Shown: positions 1-14,571, counted from the first letter of the stretch. The stretch: 64,000 bases of DNA from Margaritifera margaritifera (GCA_029931535.1 JAQPZY010001684.1:8995001-9059000), one strand, 5' to 3'. Notes: a model not told the origin generated them from the letters alone. A program made the numbers and translations.

Positions 1-1740
1 AAAGACAAACTTTAATAAAGATACAAAGATTTATCCATTCTTACGATATTTCAATATTGTTATCACTATTTCTTATTATGTTTTGCTTTCATCCTAAGTG
101 AATTTTATTCTCTAAAAATATTACATCAAAATATGCTATGAGTCTATTGACCGTGCTGGTAAGATGATGCAGAAAGTGGGTCTCGGTTCAGAAGAAGATC
201 TCTGCGGTTTCCATCATCCATTACAGGTCAGCACCTCGGGGAAGTTGTGATTACTTGCCATGCACATGTCACTTCACACAGTTTTCACTAATTGTTTCCA
301 TTTGTATTCTTAAATAATGAATTAACAACACAGAGAAAGTACATAGATACTTTGGCATTGGGAAATGTAGCAAGTTGTGTTCGTGTTGATTGCTCTGCAG
401 GCAACTGTTGATTTCATCGTTGCTCGTACAAATAAACAACGATAACGTGGTAAATCCTGGTACTTAAATAATATTATTGATCAGTCCACTTAAAATCAGG
501 GGATCAGGGTCGTAGTACAACACACCTGTAACAACCTTTCTTGTATGGTATTATGTTATACAACATCATTAAATATAGTGCATTGCATAAAGTTTGTTGC
601 TTAGTTTAATTTAGCTTAATGAAATTAAAATATGTTCACCTACACCAACCTCCATCTCCAATCTTTCTTGAAGTAAATTCGTCTGTGTAAATGTTATCCA
701 TAACAGCGCGGTCGACCCTTATTGCTGGCAATTATTTACTGCAGTCCTCAGGCAGTGGATGTGAAAACAGTATTTGCAAGTTTTTCTCTTGATCACCTTT
801 TTCCTCGTAAAGTACCTGACCTAAGGCAGCCCTGTAGTCTAAGGTCATGTCCCCCTGACGGACGGAGATTAAGGTAACATCATGTGAATTGAAGCTGAAT
901 TTGGCTCTGGGACGAACAGGGTGCATCTGAGGACGCACATGTAGTTATTCTTGTTTTCGTTTCCACTTCAAGTCAGTAAATACTTAATAAATAGTGAATT
1001 GAAAAGAAATCTCTTGTTCAGTAGATAAATACTCGCTTTAATGCTGCTGTTTTAAATAATCCTCAAGTACGCCAGAGCAAGGGAATATGTAAAATAAATT
1101 GCAATATTGAAAACATGTATTTATCAATTGAAATATATACAGCTCTTCAAGTCATTATTTTTTATTCTGATATGAAGAAAAAAAAACACAACAACTCTGG
1201 CTCTTTAAAAACGACATAACTTGGTTAAATTAATACTACATTTCGCTACCGTCTCACTCAGCCATTGGCTTAGTTAGACTGCTGCCTAGATAATGTTGTA
1301 AACTTGCTTGCACAAATCGTTTTATCCCGTGGTCAATCTTGTTCTGAGTTGTCACTGAATCCATTTTTTATTTGAATTTTGACGAAATAAGTTGATAAGT
1401 TAACAATAACAGTGGTAGCTCATATGCATGAAGCCTTAACATTTCTGTTTTCCGTTATTTTTGCAAATTCCCTGAAAAATTAAATGAAAACATGGTCATG
1501 CGTTCCTGCAAGAAAGTTGCAGAAATCAACTCGTGGTGGCAGTGGCATTTTAAGAGAGGTGATAGCGCCGTCTGGTGGGGAGTGGCAGTCTGTCTTCGGC
1601 TGCCCACTCATGTGAGATCACGTAGCAATATTACGTCTTGCAGTGAGTTATTGTTGATGACACGCGGCTCCAGAAGAGTACTGGTTATAAATACCTCTCT
1701 TTCTTCGTGTATTGTAAAGAAAAACAAACAAGGATTCATG
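1..1740. other. AT-rich stretch, no recognised gene
   Basis: No family was recognised. Two short coding-like segments stand out. Plus strand about 150-231 reads as an open segment ending CAG|GTCAGC like an exon with a donor site (residues KMMQKVGLGSEEDLCGF). Minus strand about 732-938 is open for 68 codons (residues VTLISVRQGDMTLDYRAALG). Neither has a partner exon that I can identify. Confidence 0.4.
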
Positions 1741-2215
1741 CTAGAATACAACGTACGGTGTAGATACATACTACTGTATATGCAACAACCTAACGTTCAG
1801 TGTAGATACATACTACAGTATATGCAACAACCTCACGTACAGTGTAGATACATACTACAGTATATGCAACAACCTAACGTACAGTGTAGATACATACTAC
1901 TGTATATGCAACAACCTAACGTACAGTGTAGATACATACTACAGTATATGCAACAACCTAACGTACGGTGTAGATACATACTACTGTATATGCAACCAAC
2001 CTACGGTGTAGATACACATACTACTGTATATGCAACCAACCTAACGTACGGTGTAGATACATACTACTGTATATGCAACCAACCTAACGTACAGTGTAGA
2101 TACATACTACTCTATATGCAACCAACCTAACGTACGGTGTAGATACATACTACTCTATATGCAACAACCTAACGTACGGTGTAGATACATACTACTGTAT
2201 GTACAAACAACCTAA
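1741..2215. repeat. 42-bp minisatellite
   Basis: About 11 tandem copies of a unit near 42 bp containing gtagatacatactactgtat followed by atgcaacaacctaacgtac. Later copies vary in length (caacc/caaccaacc). The unit is a multiple of three, so the plus strand stays open for 212 codons with a repeated 14-residue block. That ORF is a product of periodicity and not evidence of a gene. Confidence 0.9.
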
Positions 2216-2277
2216 CTCCAGGAAGCAATTAAGGTTTCCAGAGTTTTTCATGCGTGACTAGACAAAAACAGTGTAAG

Positions 2278-2279
<2 letters not shown>

Positions 2280-2354
<75 letters not shown>
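2280..2354. repeat. (TA)n microsatellite
   Basis: Uninterrupted TA dinucleotide run of about 75 bp. Confidence 0.95.
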
Positions 2355-2357
<3 letters not shown>

Positions 2358-3436
2358 GGAAATTCAATCCTGATCACAGACCCTGAAAAGCAAACTGGAC
2401 CCTCCCGATGAAACTTCCATTCTTGTTTCAGAACATTAATGGTTGCAGGGATGTACTGTACGCATGGTTGAGTATACAAGCAAACGTGACGAAATTAAAA
2501 ATTATTCAGTGACATAATGACATTAAGCTCACACAAAAATATCGGTTTTTTAAACCCTCACAGATATTTTCCATGCAAATCTGAGAAGACTTGATCGAAT
2601 GATATCAAATATATTCCTTACAAAATACATACATATAAGATTTACCTTTAATGCTGTTATTAAATTCAAAGTTGTCTGATAGGAGTAACTTGGCCAAGTT
2701 TGCCAAAACATAATTAGTCCGACAAAGCTTCTAACCTAGTTTCAGAGCATCAAAATAATTGTAGTACCTCTACAATTGTGTTGTGTAAAATGTGTGTCCT
2801 AATAATAAGTTATTAAATCCAAACTTTTCTTCTGGCATTTCAAGTCCTATGAATGTCACCTGAATTTGAATATTTGTCTTTGAAGCCTTGCAATAAAGCT
2901 TTCGTGCAAGTTGGACAGTATTTGGTCGGCTTCAAGGAACTTAGTGAACAAGGTATCCACAAAAAATTATAAGAAAATTCAAAGTTGAGAAATGACCTTA
3001 TAAATGGCATTCAGGTCGCAAGACAGTCAGATAATAGAACCCTGCCAAGAAAAATTACATCTGCATTTCAATTGATTTATAAACATACTGTACAAAGATG
3101 AGGCATGCCTAATGTAACTTACGATACTTTGTGTGACCTTGTTAATGATATTATAAAAACGTCATATCATTTTTGAAACCTGTTAGAAAAATCGTGTAAG
3201 CTTCTTAGAGAAGATTTGGACAAAGGATGTCAGAGAGATGCTGTACCCAAGCAATGTGGTGAGTAGATCTGAAGAAAATTCCAAAGTCTTCGGTGACCTG
3301 GAAAATGGAACGAAGGTGGACAAATTAGTTTGGGTGCGAGGGGAATTCACAGTGCAAATTTGAAACATTATTTACGAACATGTAGAATGTATCGCGACGC
3401 CAGCAGAAACCATAACAGGAAAACATTACACCCGCG

Positions 3437-3573
3437 GCCCACATACAACTCATCCTCCTCCCTTTCTTTGGTGAAGGTCAGTCCCACCCCTAACTCATCC
3501 TTCTCCCCTTCCTTGATGGAGGTCAGTCCCACCTCTAACTCATCATCCTCCGCTTCTTTGGTGGAGGTCATCA
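3437..3573. repeat. Short minisatellite, about 45-bp unit, 3 copies
   Basis: Three diverged copies of a unit containing ctttggtgaaggtcagtccc and aactcatcctcc, open on both strands because the period is a multiple of three. No protein family recognised. Confidence 0.75.
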
Positions 3574-3600
3574 AAAAAAGTATATCACGATGTATACAAT

Positions 3601-3771
3601 ATGAATTACTTACGAGCACCACTTGCCGATGACTGGAGCGTGCAGACCATTGAACTCACTCGTCACGTTCTCAATACCAGCTCGTTTCTGGCACGTATCC
3701 AAGGAATGGTTAGGGGTTCCCGGAGACGTTCCCGGCATAAACTGAGGAACCACAACGCAAATGAGACATAA
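3601..3771 (+). CDS. 56-codon ORF of unknown identity (possible exon remnant)
   Basis: ATG-initiated ORF immediately after the 45-bp repeat. It is rich in polar and basic residues ([16 protein letters not shown] near the C terminus) and has balanced composition, unlike the surrounding AT-rich DNA. No domain recognised and no flanking exons found. It could be chance, a mobile-element fragment or a true small exon. Confidence 0.15.
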   Translation: MNYLRAPLADDWSVQTIELTRHVLNTSSFLARIQGMVRGSRRRSRHKLRNHNANET

Positions 3772-3910
3772 TGCCGTCAAAATTTGAAAGAGTTGAACTG
3801 AAAAGTGGAAAATTGTATTTATTAGATCTCAAGAAATCGTATGAAAGATAAGACGAAAAGCATGTGTATGGCTTAAAATTAACTAATTCAAAACCTTGGG
3901 CTACAATTTG

Positions 3911-4087
<177 letters not shown>

Positions 4088-4704
4088 TTTTCTTTTACCT
4101 GTTGACCTTAAGATTGTGAGACCTTATACCCGAGGTCTGAAGGAATTATTACTGGCATAGCCTTAATTGTAGCGCCTAGGAAAATCAATAATAGGTCAAC
4201 CATTAATTCACATCCCTCTCACCTGCGCTTAACAGTAACGTTTTATGAACAGGGCAACTTAGTTTTAATTGAAATCGACACTTTGTAACAATATATTTGC
4301 TATTTTGAGATCAAGTGTCAAGAATGCACAAAAACAATTTGGACACAAGTATGGCATTGTCAAATAAGTTTTATCTCTTACTTGATCTATATTTTTCTAT
4401 CTTTCAGAATCTTCCACAAATCAGAATAATAATTGACAAAACAACGGTGTTACCATTTCATGTACAAGCACGCTATGTAGCATCCAGCCCCATCGTACGT
4501 GCATCGTACGAGCACGCCACCTGGCGTTTTAAATAATGGGAGACAAATTCAACATGGCTAACTACGGGATCTGCAAAGAGACGTATTGTCTACCGGTGTG
4601 TGCTAGAGCTTGTCCCACGAGGTGCTGATTCTTCATCCAGGTAGAGGCTAGTATTCACAGCTGTTTCAAGCGTGATATGTACCCATCGTTTTGGACCATC
4701 CCTC

Positions 4705-4707
<3 letters not shown>

Positions 4708-4739
<32 letters not shown>
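4708..4739. repeat. (GT)n microsatellite
   Basis: About 16 consecutive GT dinucleotides. Confidence 0.9.
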
Positions 4740-4740
<1 letters not shown>

Positions 4741-5084
4741 TGTGAGAAGGCGGCAGACTTTAAACTCAGTTTTGTTTGTTTGATTGACTGAACATATCAA
4801 AAGGACACAGGCATAAACCAATTATAAAATACAAAATAGATTTACATACACAGCTGATAGCTTTTATTGTGCACGTTACGGATAGATTCTAATGTTGACT
4901 GCAACTATTGGTATGCTGTTCGGCTACAAAGTAATGGTGAAGGCAAAAGTCACGTGGACAAGTGTCCTCTCTCTATGTAGTCTTTCCAAAGGGCTAAAAA
5001 TCAGAGATCGTTAACAATTTGTATTTCTTGGGAAGCTTTTTATTTCTTCAGACTAATGAAATAAAAGTCATTTGCACAAGCTCC

Positions 5085-6595
5085 TAATGCATAGTTTGTA
5101 ATGCAGCAATACCTGTATAAATTTGTAATCCAGCAATAACTGCATAAGTTTTAATGCCGCAATAACCGTATATGTTGGTAATGCAACAATATCTGTATAA
5201 ATGTGTGATCTAGCAATACCTGAATAAGTTTGTAATGCAGTAATACCTGTATAAGTTTGTAATGCAGCAATACCTGTATAAGTCTGTAATATAGTAATAC
5301 CTGTATAAATTGTTAGTCCAGCAATGCCTGTATAAGTTTTAATGCAGCAATAACCGTATAAGTTTGTAATGCAGTAATGCCTGTATAAATGTGTGATCCA
5401 GCAGTACCTGTATAAGTTTGTAATGCAGTAATGCCTGTATAAATGTGTGATCCAGCAGTACCTGTATAAGTTTGTAATGCAGTAATGCCTGTATAAATGT
5501 GTGATCCAGCAGTACCTGTATAAGTTTGTAATGCAGTAATGCCTGTATAAGTTTGCAATGCAGCAATACCTGTATAAGTTTGTAATGCAACAATACAGTT
5601 TATAATGCAGCAATACAGTTTGTAATGCACCAATACATGTATAAGTTCGTAATCCAGCAATACGTGTTTAAGTTTGTAATCCAGCAATAAATGTATAAGT
5701 TTATAATGCAGCAATACATGTATAAGTTTGTAATCCAGCAATACATGTATAAGTTTGTAATGCAGCAATACATGTATAAGTTTGTAATGCAGCAATACAT
5801 GTATAAGTTTGTAACGCAGCAATACATGTATAAGTTTGTAATCCAGAAATACCTTTATATAATGCAGCAATACATGTATAAGTTTGTAATCCGGCAATAC
5901 CTCTATATAGGTTTATAATCCATCAATACCTGTATAAGTTTGTAATCCAGTAATACTTCTATAAGTTTATAATCCAGCAATACCTGTATAAGTTTATAAT
6001 CCACCAATACCTGTATAAGTTTGTAATCCAGTAATACATGTGTAAGTTTGTAATCCATCAATACCTGCACAAGTTTGTAATCCAGTAATACCTGTATAAG
6101 TTTGTAATCCAGTAATACCTGTACAAGTTTATAATCGAGTAATACCTGTACAAGTTTATAATCCAGCAATACCTGTACAAGTTTGTAATCCAGTAATGCC
6201 TCTATAAGTTTGTAATCCAGCAATACCTGTACAAGTTTGTAATCCAGCAATACCTGTACAAGTTTATAATCCAGCAATACCTGTACAAGTTTGTAATCCA
6301 GCAATACCACTCTGTAAGTTTATATTCTAGTAATACATGTGTAAGTTTGTAATCCAGCACTACCTCTTTAGTTTATAATCCAGCAATACCTAAATAAGTT
6401 TATAATCCAGCAATACCTAAATAAGTTTATATTCCAGTAATACATGTGTAAGTTTGTAATCCAGCAATACCTCTTTAAGTTGACAATCCAGTAATACCTA
6501 AATAAGTTTGTAATCCAGCAATACCCCTTTAAGTTTATAATCCAGCAATACCTAAATAAGTTTGTAATCCAGTAATACCTGTATATGTTTGTAAA
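5085..6595. repeat. 27-bp satellite array with 54-bp higher-order block
   Basis: About 55 tandem copies of a 27-bp unit (gtaatccagcaatacctgta + taagttt). Units fall into variant classes (cctgta, catgta, cctcta, cctaaa; ccagc versus tgcagc). Between about 5,360 and 5,550 two variants alternate as a 54-bp dimer repeated three to four times. The 27-bp period keeps several frames open on the minus strand; those ORFs are artefacts. Confidence 0.95.
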
Positions 6596-6600
6596 CATAT

Positions 6601-7620
6601 ATCGAAAGGTGAAATATGAATTAATTTATGTATAACGACTGTAATCTTGTCACACACACCCCACCCCTTTAAACTAAAGAGTCTCTTCTAGATCATCAGC
6701 GGGATTGTACATGTAACTTTTTGTTATAAAATATCTCATTATCTCGGAAAATATAATGCTGATAATATTCTGAAACGCACACGTTTATATCGGGTGTATT
6801 TGATGTTGCTCATTTTAGTAAAATAAAATATGAAACTATCTGCGGATTTCAAAAGATTTAATTCAGCCATTTGTTTGTTCCTGTACTTTATGTAGTCAGA
6901 TGATTCTCCAAAAATTGAAATAAATAATTAGTATAACAAGTGTACTTCGTGCTTTGAAACCTAATGAATTTTCAGCAAAATATCATGTGACTAACATTTT
7001 TGTTTGATTAATATTATTTCGTATGCCCTTTCCTGGGACTGAATTTCACCAACGTAATTAGGTTTCCACAGTTCAGTGTCAGCTACGCACTGACATCTGA
7101 TCCCCTGAGCAGAATTGAAAATATTCAAATGTCGCAATAATTAAATATTCAGGATATGAACAGAAAATAAAGCTGAGAACGGAGAGGACTGAGAGAGGCT
7201 GGACCAGTTTGGAATTGTCTTGAGGACCAATATCTACAATGTCTGATTGGAACTTAGCGAACAATACATTCTTAGACACTTTTGCACTATAAGGATTGTA
7301 GTTATACATTAGGAACCTTGATGGTTTAATTAGTTGTTGCATCATGGTTGTTTTTTTTTTGTTTTTTTTTTTACCAGCGCACGTATGATGAATACGTGGC
7401 ACAATAAATTCCGTCTTAATTGCTTGCATTAGTAGATTATTTTAGTGACTGTCATAAGCAAATAAGCAAGAGTGAGAGATTTACGACGACGTTAACAAAA
7501 ACAGTAATCATAATAATAATACTAATAATAATTAATATTAATAACAATAAATAATAATAACAGAAGTAACTGCAGTAGCAGCATAAATATAAACAGTTGT
7601 ATTAATAAGTGTCATTATCT
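6601..7620. other. AT-rich stretch, nothing recognised
   Basis: No gene or mobile-element hallmark seen. It ends in an ATA/AAT-rich low-complexity segment (about 7,500-7,610). Confidence 0.5.
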
Positions 7621-7624
7621 TTCT

Positions 7625-7775
7625 TTCAGAAATGTGAGTCGCGGCATCATATTCGTAATTCAAGGGTCACGGGTTCGATACCTGCCAAGGCCAGTCCTTG
7701 TCGACTGCCTCGGTGTGTCCTTGGAAATGGCACTTAGCTCTCATTTCCCCGGCATGATATAACCAATAATGTGTA
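7625..7775 (+). mobile_element. tRNA-derived SINE, sense copy
   Basis: Contains a pol III B-box-like sequence (GGGTTCGATACC) followed by a conserved tail (ggaaatggcacttagctctc, then cccggcatgatataacc). The reverse complement of this tail recurs at about 56,050-56,200 and 56,885-57,045. Recurrence at three sites plus the B box supports a dispersed SINE. Ends and target duplications are not resolved. Confidence 0.65.
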
Positions 7776-8223
7776 TATAGTGCCGTCAAAATTCAAGCAG
7801 CAAGGCAACTCTTTCGAAAAAAATAATCACACCACCATATTCCGAGTTAAAATTTTGACTGCTCATCGACATCCTTGTGGTAGGTTCAGTTTTTTTCCGA
7901 AAATGAGTTAATGCAGAGATATCATTCCTCCATGATGTATACATTTTAATATCGATATTTAGCATTCTGAAGAAAATATATAATACTCGATAAGATGATG
8001 TTGCAATAAAGTTAGGTTTATTAATAATCTCACCTGTATAGCCTTTAGTAGCATCCAAATGGGAAGAGTGGTTAAGATGGTTTTATACCATACTTATTCG
8101 TAAACTAAACATTCTATCCCAACATTAGTAGCTGAAACTTTTTATGGTAGAAATATAATACAATGTAAGTAACAATAAAATGTGGGAAAAACAAAAACAA
8201 AGGAAACAAAAAACACCAGCAGC

Positions 8224-8258
<35 letters not shown>

Positions 8259-11200
8259 TAACAATAATAATGTCCCTTTTGTCACCGTTGTTGTTGATGC
8301 TACTTTCGCCATTGTCCATGTTTTACTTCTTCAAATCTTAAAAAGCAAAAAAATATGTTCAGCGGTCTCACGTTTTGTACGTCCCATGGTAGAAATATTA
8401 AACAGAAATATAGGAAGCAACATTTTGCTGATATACAATAATATACTAATAAAATATTTGTAATCAAATCTCTTACCTTGAGGTATTCCCATACTGAACA
8501 CAAAGCTTTACAAAAATGCAACCAAAAAAGATAGTTTAGTCCTTTACCACATAATAGAATACGAAGATCCCCCAAAATACGCTATTTTGTTCACACGTTG
8601 TCTAACTTTCTTATGAACAGCTAGTGCAGCAGCGTAACGGGAGAGTAGCCGGGGTGTGGCTGTCAGACTAATTTGTCCGAGGACATTTAAGTGACAGCTC
8701 AACTTCACGACATCCGCCCGAATCAAGCACACCAAAGTGCGGCGTTATGACACGGGCCCGAACCAAGCACATCAGACAATTATTCATTTTCCATTACTCT
8801 ATCTTGCAAAGTTGACTGCGACAAAGTAGAGTATGAAAACAAAATATGAATGCTTGTTATCATAAGTAACCGTGCTATGGATGCTTAATACAAGTTGAGA
8901 AATATATTATAAATGTGAATCAATTTCATTTGCACCACTTAGTTACAGATATGTTTATAATGTTTTGTCATTTATCAACATTTCCTTTCATGTCTGTGGA
9001 CCATTTTGTGCATAATCCGAAAAAAAGTGAACATACAGTGCACGCAATTTGCGTACAAACATAAACACGACTGGTCCTATTTCATGGAAAAATAAAATCA
9101 ACTTGATAGCTTCTAATGCCAAAAGATTGGTTAAATGGTGTCTATTTACTTTAGCGCTGTTTTACAAAATGTGAAATATATACAACACGATCAAATGTAA
9201 CATTGATTCAAGCTGCCATTTATTATCAGTGCGTCTTAATTTGAAATACTGAACCTTCTTAGCGATTTGTATGAATTTGCGGCTGTCTTTGGGTTTATCC
9301 ATCTTCTTTTGTAATGGAATGATATTTCAGATATCACATGACTTACATATCGCAGTATACGTTATATGCAGCAAGGAGTGCTATTCTGCAAAATACAGTT
9401 ACATATAATCTCAGAAGAGAAAAAATACAAATACAGAATCGTGTATTAGTGTGAGGAAAGACTTTGTTTAATTGAACTTTAGTCTCCAACACGATTTATG
9501 AATGTAAGATTGAGTAGACACTTTCAAACAGGATTAGAAAAAAAGAAAAGAAAACTGTAACCTGTGAAAACCTTGGTCTTTTTTCATTTTTTTTACACCT
9601 GCGGATGTTTAACATCTTCAGCTGAAAATGTTTGCGAAGATAATAGACAATCTAACACGGAGACAGGGTATATAAACGTCTCTAAAAACTTGAATCATTG
9701 TCATATTTAACAGCTTCAACCGAATGATCGGTATAACCTTGACCTATGACCATCTGACACATCGGTGTACCTTTCTTGTGTTTTTCCAGTAATTTAAGTG
9801 TCAAGTTAAATTGACAATTCGTTGATGCAATAGTGAATAATAACTTGTCAGACGGAGAGTAAACATTTGCATCTTGATGACATATTTATGCGGAAAGAAT
9901 CGGCCTCAGACCACAATTATTTTTCTTCTGTTGTATGTATAAGCATTCAACACTATGCCACTTTTACCACAACTGATAGACCTCTATCACTTTTGCTACA
10001 TATTGACCTTAAAGCTCCTTTTTGTGTATTACTAATGTAAACAAACTGATGTAGAGGAAGTAACCAAACAGAGTCTGCATGACCCAGAAAGCAGGGACAT
10101 TTTACATCCTACTGTTTTCCTTAAACAACAAGCAAATGCAGCTTTCTATACAATTTCATAAAGTTTCAGGTCTACCCTTTCATAGTTATTGTAATAAGTA
10201 ACTTGACCACATAAGTCATTGGCAAACGGACAATGCAAACAAGGCACTATTCTTCAGAAAATCTTCCCGATTTTGGTCAACCTCAAAGGCGGGATAGTTG
10301 TGGTCGGAGGCCAATTCGAGCGCACCGTTTGCTAATGGATGTAATTTGTAGGACAACTTTTATACTTTGACGGACGAAGTTCCCAACATCATCTTAATCA
10401 CCGCTGATCCGACATTGGGCTTAACATCGTGATATATACACTGTATGCCAAATTTGCGATGACGGGAACCACAAGCTACCAATTAAACAAAATCTGCACT
10501 TCGATTTTTTTTTTCTCTCTCTCTCTCTCTCGTAGGATACATTTTCCGTACCACTCAACATCATCTATTCAGATAACAAGGCGGATATTCTTTCCAAAAA
10601 TAATTACTTCCTCCAGTATAAAATACTTTTCGTTGGTAACTCGGGGTTTGAAGTAAAGGACACACAAAACCAGCCGGACATCGTTGTCCAAGACCAACCA
10701 GTGGCAACAACGTGCTCCAGACGAAAGCATGGACTGAGCGACAACCGTCCGCACATATAATGACATGGAGACTTAAGAATTAGGTGATCTTATTAGAGAC
10801 AAACCAATTATACATCGATGTATATTAAGAAACAGAAAAGTGTAATTCAGAAAAACTTAATCAATATTTCGGCTTCATAACTAAGGATTCAAGAGCGAGA
10901 GGCAACCAAACTGCTAAAAATTTGTTCTTGTGGATTTTTTGTTTTTGTTTTGTGTTTATTTTTCACTAATACCAGGACAACTTAGCTTCCCACCTATCTA
11001 CTACCACCACTATTACTGGTACTACTTCCTTACTCGTCATCTTGTTCTATAACTACTACTATTATCGCTACTACCACTACTACTATCAATAGTTACGGTT
11101 TTAGAAGCTGTTGTTTGCAATCTGAGTTAATGCATTATCTATCAATACTGATTATTTTTAGCATGGGTCCCTTTACGACTTTCATCGCAATGCAATGGAT

Positions 11201-14140
11201 TAGAAACAAGGACCTGCGCAAAAAACGACGTGAAACGAAAACGAGGTGCCCCAAAATGTTGGAGCTCTAGATGGCACTGTGAGCGGAGTAAGGTAAATTA
11301 AATCAATCATTATTGATTGTAATCAAAGCAAAGCATGCCAATGTACCGTTTATGTTAATCAGGAAGAATGCTGTAATATGAAATAAGTTGTATAGTAGTG
11401 TAACGTTATTTTTCACGTCGTGTGCATTATGAGGTCATAGATTCGATGATGTCAACCGTTTCTCAATTAATAAAGTCAAAAGCTTTCCGCTTGATGTATA
11501 CAATCCGCGCTTGGGCGCATATTCGGTCGCATTTTCCCCAGACTGAGATCTGCAAATTAGATGTGAGATACAGTCCTACGTTTATTTCTACGAACATCTC
11601 ATTCGACAGAAAACGTTGATTATTCGCTTATCATCAACACAGGAATGCTTTTCTGCAATTGTTGATTTAAAATAAGAGAAAATTAGCTGAGAACACCTTA
11701 GGGCTAAACGCCAACCTTTGACCTAATGATATGGACGCTTTGCTTTTGCGCAAAAGTCCAGGATGTTACAAAATCTTATAGAATTCTCAGATCTGGAATT
11801 TGTAGATACTTTAGAAGTGTTCAAATGGCACCTTTCACCAAGAAACTTGACAGTTTTAGTTTCTAATCATTATTCCTTGTTTATTTCCACTTATGTAGTT
11901 AAACAACAGGCTAGTCGAGCTGTATTTATTAAGCCAGTGAAACATATACCCTGTTTCGAGAGTCTTGTAAAAACAACAGACACCAACACCTGCCTTCTTC
12001 TAATACCGCGGATGTGCTAAGAAATGGTTGTAGAACATTGATATGAAGTTTATTGGTGGTAGTCGGTATTTTGGCGATTGCATCGTATCGAAACTTTCAG
12101 ATCTGAGCGATATGGGAATCCTGTAAAATGTTGTAACTTCATGGACCTAGCGCCAAGACCTGGCATTCATATCTAAAGGTCAAAGGTCGGTGATAAGGAA
12201 TAAGGCGTCCACAACTGCTAGAAGGTACGTATTTCAATCTAACTGTTGATATAGATGCAGCAGATCATCTACTGATGTAATCTACTAGTAAATATGGGTC
12301 CTTATGAGGAGTTAAAGCTAATTAGGCCTTGGAATATACAACCGGATGACTGTTGGAAAAATTAAATATGATTTAATTCATAGTTTGATTTTCATATCTA
12401 AATTATAAATGACTCCTCTATCATTATACTTTTCCTGGTAAATTACAACTTGGAATAAAATTGTATTTACAGCAGATATTTCTCGGTCTTTCCTTTATCC
12501 AAATATATTTTTAATTGGCTTCCAACGCGACAAAATTATGAATTTTCGAACACCTTTGTACAAATTCGAACACCTTTGTACAAATTCGGACACCTTTGTA
12601 CAAATTCGAACATGAAAACCCAAATCAGAAATGTTCCATTTAAGCACTCTCTCTTCCTAGCCGTTGTAAATCATTTTTATTTTTTTAAAAGTGGGTCAAG
12701 ACAACTAGACCGTTCAAATCCGCCACATGTCTCGGGTACTCAGAAATCCTCAGAGATTGCATACCTAGGATGTATCTAAAAGACTCTGTTTTGGACTGCA
12801 TTTTGTTGTCACTGTAGCTGAAAACTAAGAACACCTCATTTTCAATCGGAACTCATCAGCCTCTTCTGAACATTTGAACCAAAACTATATGTATTATACT
12901 CATCAAATAGATCTTAGATCTATTTCAGAGGTGTAGGAGTTGGATGCAATATTATAAAAATGGTGCCTAAACCTTCATTTTGTATGATTTGTTGAATTAA
13001 GAATTGGAATTGAACACATTGCTATAGTTACAACTATTGCTTAGAGGTAAGAGATAATACAAGGCCTTTCAAAGAATAATTACTTTCAATCAATTAAATC
13101 CTAAATGCTCGTGCCAATGTTTTAAATTATTCATGAAAAATTTACAAGAGTTCTAATACTTCACTTTATACGCCATCAAGTAAATCATTGTCTCTGTAAA
13201 TGTGCCACAATGACAGATTTGTTTTTTGCACTCCGATAAATTCTGACAAATAACAGTCAGAGCAGGTTGAGTCACACTTATTTACCTTTAAGGCAAAAAC
13301 TTGGATTACGTTCAACGATCCCTACATCTTATCATACTCAGCTGATGGAGATGGATATGTTTCCCCTGGCTACACTGACCCAGAAAAGGACGCCTACAAA
13401 GCGGGACACAACAACCTAAAAGCGTATACATGAAAATACCAAACTTAAAAAAGACAGATCTTCTGTTCAAAAAGTTAAACATCTTTCTAAAAATAAACAA
13501 AAAAAAAAAAAAAAAAAACAATGCAGTGCAGTATATACAAAGTTCAAGCTTAATGATTCTGAATGTAATCTATATTCTGTCAAGCTAAATATATGCATGT
13601 TATCAATCAACATTTATGGTGTTCACGTAACACTGTAGACCATACCATACTCTGGAAGCAAACTCTGAATAGCTGTTGTTAAGGCTAGACACGAATTTCA
13701 TAACCCTTGTGTCATTAACAATGCACATCTCTTTCATTGTCCATTTACTTTTTCAATGAACCTCCTTCGAAATGTTTCCCTTTGTTTAGCTAAGATCATC
13801 ACATACTAACATTCCGTGAATTCCAGATTACGAATCTTTTATTTTTCTAGTAAAATAGATCATAAAATACATACATTTCGTCTTAAAATAGTATCACCGA
13901 TCTGGAGCATAGTGTACTTCCCAAGAAAGGTTGTCATTTCAATCAAGTCATATTGATTTGAACCAAAGAATTCAGATGACACAGTGTCAAGAACGCTGCA
14001 AAACACATAAAAAGCTGTCTCTTTCTTCATTTATGTTGCATATCTTGCTTTCTCTAGCTTCAACAAATTGTATGTGAAACGACATTTAGCATGTTTGAAA
14101 ACAATGCTATATGTCGGGTTCCTTAAGCCAGAGTTGTGTT
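7776..14140. other. Long intergenic stretch, no recognised gene
   Basis: Short ORFs here are AT-rich and show no domain. Contents noted: an (AAT)n run at about 8,225-8,258, a (CT)n run at about 10,511-10,532, a 20-bp repeat at 12,549-12,608, poly-A at about 13,500-13,518, and A/T-rich low-complexity DNA. Confidence 0.5.
12549..12608. repeat. 20-bp tandem repeat, about 3 copies
   Basis: Unit acacctttgtacaaattcga, repeated with one substitution. Confidence 0.85.
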
Positions 14141-14145
14141 AGTTA

Positions 14146-14571
14146 TACCAAAATGTAAATTCGGTAATCATACATTAAAACGATATAAGTAACTGTTATA
14201 ACAAAATGTAAATTCGGTAATCATACATTAAAATGATATAAGTAACTGTTATACCAAAATGTAAATTTGGTAATCATACATTAAAACGATGCAAATAACT
14301 GTTATACCAAAATGTAAATTCGGTAATCATACATTAAAAAGATGCAAATAACTGTTATACCAAAATGTAAATTCGGTAATCATACATTAAAACAATGCAA
14401 ATAACTGTTATACCAAAATGTAAATTTGGTAATCATACATTAAAACGATAAAAGTAACTGTTATACCAAAATGTAAATTCGGTAATCATACATTAAAACG
14501 ATAAAAGTAACTGTTATACCAAAATGTAAATTTGGTAATCATACATTAAAACGATGCAAATAACTGTTCTC
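14146..14571. repeat. 53-bp minisatellite, about 8 copies
   Basis: Unit begins ttataccaaaatgtaaattc and continues ggtaatcatacattaaaa, followed by a variable 4-6 bases (cgatat, cgatgc, cgataa) and aactg. Two alternating variants (ttcgg/ttggg and gatgc/gataa) indicate block duplication. Confidence 0.95.

Noticed and set aside
1492..2130. 212-codon plus-strand ORF with repeated NVQCRYILQYMQQP
   Set aside because: Its length comes from a 42-bp tandem repeat whose period is a multiple of three; no non-repeat coding evidence.
5068..6598. Several long minus-strand ORFs of YKLIQVLL-type repeats
   Set aside because: Same effect of a 27-bp satellite; three frames are open in parallel and no initiation context or domain exists.
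9550..10330. Possible Penelope-like or other retroelement fragment
   Set aside because: Some phrases looked element-like, but no RT or endonuclease motif could be read in any frame.
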